In this document: piece after piece, positions 4,640 to 8,423 of the stretch
Numbering within the stretch: position 1 is the stretch's first letter
Layout of the letters: the number at the start of each line of letters is the position of its first letter
Translations under genes and position numbers: made by a program
Notes under the pieces: model-generated
Told to the model about the DNA's origin: nothing
What the model saw: the letters and a program-made list of their open reading frames with translations, nothing else
Databases searched by the model: none
Origin: Nanobdellota archaeon
Lineage (GTDB): Archaea; Nanobdellota; Nanobdellia; Pacearchaeales; GW2011-AR1
Direction of reading: 5' to 3'
Assembly (NCBI GenBank): GCA_018830845.1
Contig: JAHJRS010000080.1
Span: 1 to 8,423, forward strand
Length of the DNA: 8,423 nt

Positions 4640-4954
4640 ATGGAGAGGGGGAGAATAGTGGAATTTATTCTTGGAGGGATGCTCATGGTTGTTCTTCTAA
4701 CAATGATTCTTCTCGTGATTTATTTGGATTTTGAGAATTCTAACTCACAAAGGGATTTTAGCATTAGCGAAAAAAGTTCAACAACAATTTATTCCAGCGG
4801 ATTCTTTTATTCAGAGAAAAATTCAAGGAACATTTATTCTACAGAGGATTTTTATAGTGAAACTGCAGAGGCAGAAAAAATAATCTTGATAAAAAAGGAA
4901 CTTTATTACAAAAGCAACACCCAAATACAAAAAAATTATTGGGACCCAAACTAA
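4640..4954 (+). CDS. Single-pass membrane protein with 15-residue tandem repeats
   Basis: This is a 104-aa protein of unknown function. Residues 9-29 form one strongly hydrophobic helix preceded by a basic N-terminus (MERGR), consistent with a membrane anchor and an external C-terminal part. The Ser/Tyr-rich segment at 43-72 consists of two 15-residue repeats, SEKSSTTIYSSGFFY and SEKNSRNIYSTEDFY, followed by the beginning of a third (SETAE). A charged, possibly helical stretch and a WDPN end follow. No lipobox or protease motif is seen. It is probably co-transcribed with the LysE-family gene 15 bases downstream. Confidence 0.75.
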   Translation: MERGRIVEFILGGMLMVVLLTMILLVIYLDFENSNSQRDFSISEKSSTTIYSSGFFYSEKNSRNIYSTEDFYSETAEAEKIILIKKELYYKSNTQIQKNYWDPN

Positions 4955-4969
4955 AGAAGGTAGTTAAAA

Positions 4970-5581
4970 ATGATTCTTTGGGTTATTATTGGGGGAATTC
5001 TTGTCGGACTCACTTCTGGACTCCCTTTTGGTCCTGTTGGTGCCCTTTGCATAAAAAAGAGCCTTTCAAATAAAAAGCAGGGGGGGTATATCACTGGTTT
5101 TGGGGCCGCAATCACCGATGGAATTTTTGCACTTATTGCAAGCTTTGGAATTGTTGCAATTTCGAAATTTTTAATTGAGAACGAACCTTTAATAAAAAGT
5201 ATCGGGGGCCTTTTTCTAATCGGCGTTGGCTTAAAAGAATTCGGAAAAAAAGAAATAATAACTGACAGAGAGCCAAGCACAAAAAGAGAATTTTTATCAG
5301 GAATTACTGTCGCCCTTGCAAGCCCTTTTGTAATCCTCTCTTTTTTTGCCCTATATGCAATTCTTGGGATGGGAAGCATTTCAGGAAATTATTCTCTCTC
5401 CCTGGTCCTTGCAGCTTCAACTTTTTCTGGTGCTTTTTTGGGGGTAACTTTGTTGAATTTCTTTGTAATAAAAAACAAATACAAAATAAGCCCCAAAAAA
5501 ATAGAAAAAATCAATGCTCTTCTCGGATTATTAATACTTGGCACAGGAATTTACTTTGTTCTTAAATGGATGATTTTTTAA
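4970..5581 (+). CDS. LysE-family exporter
   Basis: This 203-aa integral membrane protein has about six hydrophobic helices (near residues 3-22, 38-64, 72-92, 109-133, 142-167 and 180-201), the size and topology of the LysE/RhtB amino acid exporter superfamily. Family features are the N-terminal GLPFGPVGALCIKKSL (18-33), corresponding to the conserved PGP region, the GxGLKEF end of helix 3 (85-91), and the FLSGITVALASPFVILSFF repeat half (108-126). The substrate cannot be read from the sequence; basic amino acids, homoserine lactones, cadmium and other ions occur in the superfamily. It begins 15 bases after the preceding gene, with a weak GAAGGT upstream, and ends at a hairpin-plus-oligo-T terminator. 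Confidence 0.88.
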   Translation: MILWVIIGGILVGLTSGLPFGPVGALCIKKSLSNKKQGGYITGFGAAITDGIFALIASFGIVAISKFLIENEPLIKSIGGLFLIGVGLKEFGKKEIITDREPSTKREFLSGITVALASPFVILSFFALYAILGMGSISGNYSLSLVLAASTFSGAFLGVTLLNFFVIKNKYKISPKKIEKINALLGLLILGTGIYFVLKWMIF

Positions 5582-5584
5582 AAA

Positions 5585-5606
5585 GATTGAATTCCAATCC
5601 GTTTTT
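5585..5606 (+). terminator. Hairpin and oligo-T after the LysE-family gene
   Basis: GATTG (5585-5589) pairs with CAATC (5595-5599) around AATTC, followed by CG and five T residues. It sits 4 bases after the stop codon at 5581. The stem is short, but its position and the T-rich continuation (to about 5627) make it a credible terminator. Confidence 0.5.
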
Positions 5607-5745
5607 GTTAATTCTTTATTCTGTTTTTGAAGCAAATTGCACTTTTAAAATCAAATTTTTCGACCAAATCCCCCTCTCCTTTTCAAGTTCAAGAATTAAA
5701 TTTGGAATTTCTTTTTTAAATTTTGTTTGATTAAAAGATAAGAAA

Positions 5746-5764
5746 AGTTATTCGGTGAAGAGAA
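5746..5764 (+). repeat. 19-bp repeat, left copy
   Basis: AGTTATTCGGTGAAGAGAA is repeated in the same orientation at 7332-7350 with a single mismatch (AGTTATTCGGTGAACAGAA). Both copies are intergenic and bracket about 1.6 kb that includes the dif-like site and one coiled-coil/winged-helix gene. Confidence 0.55.
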
Positions 5765-5845
5765 TTTCTCTTTTGGAATTTTTTGATTTCTCTTAACTAA
5801 GGTCCCTTTATTAAAATCATTTTTAAAATAAGAACTCTCACTTTT

Positions 5846-5886
5846 CCCTCTTCGGGGTCAAATTTTTGAAATCCCCTCTTAATTTT
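5846..5886 (+). promoter_or_regulatory. Possible mutually exclusive hairpins followed by T-rich tract
   Basis: CCCTCTT occurs at 5846-5852 and 5874-5880. GGGG at 5854-5857 can pair with the first copy (tight CCC-TCTTC-GGG hairpin), or with CCCC at 5873-5876, assisted by TCAA/TTGA. The second form is followed by TTAATTTTTTATT. This is the form of a terminator with a competing structure, but no gene of matching orientation lies close by. Confidence 0.25.
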
Positions 5887-5946
5887 TTATTCAAGTCCTT
5901 CTTTTTTTGAGGGAGTGCAAAATGCCTAAAAAAGGTTATTTTTAAG

Positions 5947-5974
5947 GGTTCGTATAATATATCTTGTACGAACC
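5947..5974. other. dif: Dif-like Xer recombination site
   Basis: A 28-bp sequence with the exact architecture of a Xer site: left arm GGTTCGTATAA (5947-5957), 6-bp centre TATATC (5958-5963), right arm TTGTACGAACC (5964-5974). The arms are inverted repeats identical at 10 of 11 positions. The TATAA inner end and GGT outer end resemble bacterial dif sites; I count 18 of 28 identities with the E. coli dif sequence as remembered. No gene overlaps it, and a complete xerA lies 1.9 kb away. The alternative is an operator dyad around a TATA-like centre. Confidence 0.65.
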
Positions 5975-6182
5975 TTTACGCTGAATATCAAAAAAGAACC
6001 AAAAAAATGAAAAAAGGACTAAAAAGGGTTCAAAAAAGCAATAAAGGTTCAAATTCCTAAGTAATCCTATTAAAAATGCCTCTTAAAACCAATATTTAGA
6101 TTATAAGAACTATCCACTATTAAAAAAATTAAAAAAACAAAAATTAGAAATCTAAAAAAAGAGGACATTTTTTGTTAAAAGA

Positions 6183-6193
6183 TTATGCGAAAT
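6183..6193 (+). repeat. Dif-arm-like sequence, part of a 15-bp exact repeat
   Basis: TTATGCGAAAT matches the dif-like arm read outward (TTATACGAACC) at 8 of 11 positions. It lies in a 15-base exact repeat, AAAAGATTATGCGAA at 6177-6191, shared with 4034-4048 upstream of xerA. Confidence 0.4.
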
Positions 6194-6266
6194 ATTTTAA
6201 GGGAAAACATTTTAATTTTCCTTTTGTTAAGAAGAAAAATTTTGAAAATTGATCTTTTCTCTTGGA

Positions 6267-6277
6267 TTATCCGAACA
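6267..6277 (+). repeat. Dif-arm-like sequence
   Basis: TTATCCGAACA matches TTATACGAACC at 9 of 11 positions, in the same orientation as the copy 84 bases to the left. No partner arm is visible at the 6-bp spacing, so it is at most a half-site. Confidence 0.35.
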
Positions 6278-6473
6278 ATTATATAAGAAAAATGTTCTTT
6301 GGAAAATTTCCCTACTTTGTCCATAAAAGTTTAAAATTTTTGAGTTTTTCTTTGCACTAAGGGACCCTATGTGAAAAAAAGATTTTTGAGAATTGAAAAG
6401 TCCTTCCTTGAGTTCTTTTCTTTTAAAAAAGGAAAAAACCCTCTTAAAAAATAAAAAGAGAAAGTTGTTTTTT

Positions 6474-6523
6474 GCTGTTTATCGTTGTTTAAACAGGTGT
6501 TTTTGCAGTAAAAAACAGGTGTT
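6474..6523 (+). repeat. Upstream copies of the AAACAGGTGTT repeat
   Basis: GCTGTTTATC (6474-6483), then 7 bases, then AAACAGGTGTT (6491-6501). The same arrangement, with 6 bases in place of 7, occurs inside the gene to the right at 6931-6957. A second AAACAGGTGTT is at 6513-6523. The core AACAGGTGTT is a small dyad (AACA/TGTT). Either this is a relic of a duplicated gene segment, or a binding site shared by leader and coding region. Confidence 0.5.
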
Positions 6524-6639
6524 GGTTGTCCAAACAGCTAATTGAAAAAATAAAGAAAAATAGCCTAAAACTTGTAAAAAAAGCCTTTTTGGCGTCAAAA
6601 AAAGAAAACATTTTTAAATTGAATGTTCCTAAAAAAGAT

Positions 6640-7269
6640 ATGTTTTGGATCTTTAAAAAAAATAAATTGGAAGAAGTTCGGAAAGAAACAAAAATCGGGT
6701 TCGAAGCGGTAAAAAAAGACATTCTTTCAGTTGGTGAGTGGATTAAACATCTTGATTCTGAAAAAAAAGTGCATAAAAAGGACATAGAAGAGTTAAAAGA
6801 TGATTTGTCGACGTTAAAAGAAGATATTGAAGAACTTAAAAACACACTCTCTTTTATTACAAATTTAAACACAAACACCCGTTCAAATAGGTCTTTTAAA
6901 ACAAACAGCCAGATGATTAATAAACAGACAGCTGTTTATCCTGTCCAAACAGGTGTTCAAACAGGTGTTCAAACACCAAATTTAAACACTTTTTCGGTAA
7001 CTGAGAGAGCCATTCTGTTTATACTCTTGAATACTGACATGAAGCTAAGTTATGAAGACCTTGCAGCAATGCTAAATAAAGAGAAATCTACAATAAGAGG
7101 CCAAATTAATGCAATAAAATCAAAAAGTGAGGGTTTAATTGAAGAATCTGTTGAAAAAAATGGCAAAAAAAGGTTATTTATTCCGGAAGAAACCAAAGAA
7201 AAGTTGCTTAAAAAGCAGAAAGTGAGACCTAAAAAGGAAGAAAAAAGAACACAAAAAAGCCAAAAGTGA
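6640..7269 (+). CDS. Coiled-coil / QT-linker / winged-helix protein
   Basis: This is a 209-aa protein of unknown function. The N-terminus MFWIFKKNKLEEVRKETK leads into a long amphipathic, coiled-coil-like helix (about 10-70; GEWIKHLDSEKK, KKDIEELKDDLSTLKEDIEELK). An Asn/Thr/Gln-rich linker follows, with VQTGVQTGVQTP at about 102-113. Residues about 118-183 have the pattern of a winged helix: FSVTERAILFILLNTD, then the helix-turn-helix LSYEDLAAMLNKEKSTIRGQINAIKSK, then a wing-like KNGKKRLFIP. A strongly basic tail closes it. Oligomerisation through the coil plus DNA binding is inferred. I chose ATG 6640, with the TATA-like TTTTTAAATT about 25 bases upstream; an in-frame TTG at 6526 would add 38 Lys-rich residues. 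It shares its domain order with the facing gene at 7373-8062. Confidence 0.8.
   Translation: MFWIFKKNKLEEVRKETKIGFEAVKKDILSVGEWIKHLDSEKKVHKKDIEELKDDLSTLKEDIEELKNTLSFITNLNTNTRSNRSFKTNSQMINKQTAVYPVQTGVQTGVQTPNLNTFSVTERAILFILLNTDMKLSYEDLAAMLNKEKSTIRGQINAIKSKSEGLIEESVEKNGKKRLFIPEETKEKLLKKQKVRPKKEEKRTQKSQK
6931..6969 (+). repeat. In-gene repeat encoding QTGVQTGVQT
   Basis: Two 12-base units containing AAACAGGTGTT (6947-6957 and 6959-6969) encode QTGV repeats, preceded by GCTGTTTATC. The same motif pair recurs upstream of the gene at 6474-6523. Confidence 0.6.
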
Positions 7270-7331
7270 GAAAGAACCAAAAGAAAACCCATTTTGGAGA
7301 GAGAAAAGGCATAAAATTTAAAGAAGTTAAG

Positions 7332-7350
7332 AGTTATTCGGTGAACAGAA
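7332..7350 (+). repeat. 19-bp repeat, right copy
   Basis: AGTTATTCGGTGAACAGAA, one mismatch from 5746-5764. It lies in the 103-base gap between the 3' ends of two convergent coiled-coil/winged-helix genes, which otherwise shows no feature. Confidence 0.55.
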
Positions 7351-7372
7351 AAACATAAATAAAAAAACCAGT

Positions 7373-8062
7373 TTAAAGGTCCACCAACCTTAAAATTGTG
7401 TTTAAAGATGCAACCTTCTTTAAATTGGGAGAGACCATAAACCGAACTTCCTTATTCCTTATTTTAACTTTCTCGAGGGGAATTCCCTTCTGAACTAATC
7501 TACGAGTGTAGTCTCTAATTGAACTTTCAGTAAGATCCAGCCTTTCTGAAATGGATTTATAATCGGAAAACCCTTTCTCTTCTTCAAGCTGATAGATTGT
7601 AGAAAAAACAAGCATTTCCTGCTTTGTAAGGTGCTTAAATTTGAGACGAATCTCCTTTTTCAATCCGTCCAGAGAATCAAGAAGATTTGCCGCTTTTTCC
7701 AGGGAGGAAATTTCTTCGGTTACGGTTTCTTTCTTCCTTTGTGAAGGATAAATTTCCCCCCTTCTGTCTGTCTGTTCGTCTGTCTGTCTGTCTGTCTGAA
7801 CCCCTTCATTTCCTCTGGAAATACCTAAATTTTGGGCTTTTTGGACCTTAATATCAGAAGAGATTGTCTTATTTTGGAATAAGGGTGCAACACTTTTTTC
7901 TTTATCCGTCTGAATTCCTTTTTCTAGATTGAGAAGGTCCCCATTTATTTTTTCAAGAAAGATTCCCATTTCATAAAGAACCTCTTTTATTTTAAAAGAA
8001 TCCTCTTTCAAATTATCAATTTCATTTTTTACTTTTTTAAAAGCCTCTTTAATTTCATCCAT
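7373..8062 (-). CDS. Coiled-coil / QTDR-repeat / winged-helix protein
   Basis: This 229-aa protein of unknown function is related in layout to the facing gene at 6640-7269. Residues 1-50 form a coiled-coil-like N-terminus (KKVKNEIDNLKEDSFKIKEV). Residues 50-118 are a flexible polar linker with IQTDKEK and the repeat VQTDRQTDEQTDRR (88-101). Residues about 125-142 are helical, and about 144-213 form a winged-helix domain: LTKQEMLVFSTIYQLEEEKG, helix-turn-helix YKSISERLDLTESSIRDYTRRLVQKG, wing KIRNKEVRFMVSP. The QTDR segment is encoded by a tetranucleotide repeat. The ATG at 8062 has a TATA-like element about 24 bases upstream. DNA binding and oligomerisation are inferred; the target is unknown. 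Confidence 0.85.
   Translation of the reverse strand: MDEIKEAFKKVKNEIDNLKEDSFKIKEVLYEMGIFLEKINGDLLNLEKGIQTDKEKSVAPLFQNKTISSDIKVQKAQNLGISRGNEGVQTDRQTDEQTDRRGEIYPSQRKKETVTEEISSLEKAANLLDSLDGLKKEIRLKFKHLTKQEMLVFSTIYQLEEEKGFSDYKSISERLDLTESSIRDYTRRLVQKGIPLEKVKIRNKEVRFMVSPNLKKVASLNTILRLVDL
7763..7798 (-). repeat. Tetranucleotide repeat inside the reading frame
   Basis: On the plus strand, three TCTG units, one TTCG variant and five TCTG units in a row (nine 4-base units). On the coding strand this is CAGA repeated, encoding QTDR. Because 4 is not a multiple of 3, gain or loss of one unit would shift the frame upstream of the winged-helix domain. Confidence 0.85.
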
Positions 8063-8080
8063 TAAATAAATAGAAATGTT

Positions 8081-8090
8081 CTATTTAAAA
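8081..8090 (-). promoter_or_regulatory. TATA-like element of the 8062 gene
   Basis: The minus strand reads TTTTAAATAG about 24 bases before the ATG at 8062, predicting a leaderless transcript that begins after the stop of the upstream gene at 8116. Confidence 0.4.
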
Positions 8091-8115
8091 GAATTAGGAT
8101 GTTTTAAAAGAACCT

Positions 8116-8385
8116 TTAAGTAGAGAGGGTTTTATATGCCTCATAAGCCGTAACCGATAGTCCCCATCTAGATCTTTTGAGGTAAGGAATTCCCTCAGGA
8201 TTCTTTTTTATCTCATTTACAATCTTTTTTTTAAAGAGATCTTTTAAAAGGGATTTTGTGAATTCCTCATCCCTTGCAATTTCCTTTGCTATCTTAGAAG
8301 TAAACGCGGGTTTTGGACTTTCCTGAAAAAGGAAATTAAGAATCTGTTCTGATATTTTTTCCTTCTTTTCTTTTGAAATCTTCAT
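8116..8385 (-). CDS. Small winged-helix DNA-binding protein
   Basis: This 89-aa basic protein consists of one predicted winged-helix domain. Residues 4-20 form helix 1 (SKEKKEKISEQILNFLF), 28-38 helix 2 (FTSKIAKEIAR), and 40-55 the recognition helix (EEFTKSLLKDLFKKKI). IVNEIKKNPEGIPYLKRSRWGLS (55-77) is the wing, and a short C-terminal helix (TAYEAYKTL) follows. The pattern KNPxGIPYLxRSRWxLS looks like that of a family recurrent in DPANN genomes, with no assigned function that I know of. The ATG at 8385 is preceded by TATTAAATT about 26 bases upstream (minus strand), again suggesting a leaderless mRNA. It is likely a small transcriptional regulator or chromatin-like protein. Confidence 0.82.
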   Translation of the reverse strand: MKISKEKKEKISEQILNFLFQESPKPAFTSKIAKEIARDEEFTKSLLKDLFKKKIVNEIKKNPEGIPYLKRSRWGLSVTAYEAYKTLST

Positions 8386-8405
8386 TTTGGAGAAAAGTTA
8401 ATAGA

Positions 8406-8416
8406 ATTTAATAATC
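8406..8416 (-). promoter_or_regulatory. TATA-like element of the small winged-helix gene
   Basis: The minus strand reads ATTATTAAATT, centred about 26 bases upstream of the ATG at 8385, matching the archaeal TATA-to-start distance for a leaderless mRNA. It lies next to the window edge, so upstream elements cannot be judged. Confidence 0.35.
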
Positions 8417-8423
8417 TTTTTAA

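Larger units (their letters stand above)
5582..6639. other. Long gene-poor intergenic region with recombination-site-like and repeat sequences
   Basis: About 1 kb without a convincing gene on either strand. It is very A/T-rich with many homopolymer runs. It contains a terminator (5585-5606), one copy of a 19-bp repeat (5746-5764), a possible alternative hairpin (5846-5886), a dif-like 28-mer (5947-5974), two dif-arm-like sequences (6183-6193 and 6267-6277), small dyads such as GGAAAATTTCC (6301-6311), and degenerate copies of a repeat also found in the coding region to the right (6474-6523). In-frame sequence from a TTG at 6526 joins the next gene, but I consider the ATG at 6640 the more likely start. 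Confidence 0.6.

Noticed and set aside
4951..5379. 142-aa open frame on the minus strand opposite the LysE-family gene
   Set aside because: It is the antisense shadow of a well-supported membrane protein gene; composition (Pro/Ile/Lys-rich without domain) is that of an antisense frame.
6007..6060. 17-codon plus-strand frame beginning MKKGLKRVQKSNKG
   Set aside because: Too short and low in complexity, and no ribosome binding site precedes it.
6070..6168. 32-aa Phe-rich open frame on the minus strand
   Set aside because: The hydrophobic appearance comes from poly-A tracts read as Phe codons; no start signals.
6175..6324. 49-aa basic open frame on the minus strand (starts MDKVGKFSKEHF)
   Set aside because: No TATA element at the right distance, no ribosome binding site and no recognisable pattern; such frames arise by chance in A/T-rich non-coding DNA. 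Conservation in relatives would change this view.
5582..6639. Replication origin in the gene-poor interval
   Set aside because: No orc1/cdc6 gene and no recognisable ORB element nearby; the A/T richness alone is not evidence, and the dif-like site points rather to a terminus or recombination region.
6489..6878. 129-aa Phe/Ser-rich frame on the minus strand
   Set aside because: Antisense shadow of a Lys/Glu-rich coiled-coil gene; the Phe/Ser richness is simply the complement of AAA/GAA codons.
7763..7798. CRISPR-like or satellite array
   Set aside because: The repeat unit is 4 bases without spacers, and it is in frame inside a coding sequence.

Overview
The window is about 8.4 kb of AT-rich DNA from an archaeon. 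The main evidence is the archaeal-type cluster of ribosomal proteins eL18, uL13 and uS9 (L18e-L13-S9), a type II tRNA-Leu(CAA) without an encoded CCA end, TATA boxes about 25 bases upstream of start codons (apparently leaderless genes), a XerA-type tyrosine recombinase, and many short unannotatable proteins. The low GC, small genes, tiny intergenic gaps and lineage-restricted coiled-coil/winged-helix proteins point to a DPANN archaeon of the Woesearchaeota/Pacearchaeota kind. That placement is an inference.

Layout. Positions 1-1227 hold a leftward operon of unknown function: a coiled-coil protein, two tandemly duplicated small helical proteins, and the N-terminus of a gene that runs off the edge. 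Positions 1322-1404 hold tRNA-Leu on the minus strand, with a degenerate partial tRNA copy at 1420-1461 just upstream of it. Two back-to-back TATA boxes then separate this from the rightward rpl18e-rpl13-rps9 operon (1604-2773). Convergent to it, with 2 bases between the stop codons, is a two-gene minus-strand operon: a full-length XerA recombinase and a translationally coupled 140-aa protein. That protein joins a leucine zipper to the 'Recombinase' DNA-binding domain of large serine recombinases, without any catalytic domain. Divergent from xerA is a bacterial-looking single-RRM RNA-binding protein, followed by a 46-aa membrane peptide (minus), a one-TM protein with 15-residue repeats, and a LysE-family exporter.

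The 5582-6639 interval has no convincing gene. It contains a 28-bp site with the exact 11-6-11 layout of a Xer dif site (5947-5974) and further arm-like sequences; another arm-like sequence lies in the xerA promoter at the transcription start. The right end carries two coiled-coil/QT-linker/winged-helix proteins facing each other (one with a tetranucleotide repeat inside its reading frame) and a small winged-helix protein.

The most interesting proposal is that xerA, the zipper-RD protein, the dif-like site and the scattered half-sites form one recombination module. It would be a tyrosine-recombinase/dif system using a catalytically dead piece of a serine recombinase as partner or accessory factor. 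The gene architecture is read directly from the sequence; the joint function is inference.
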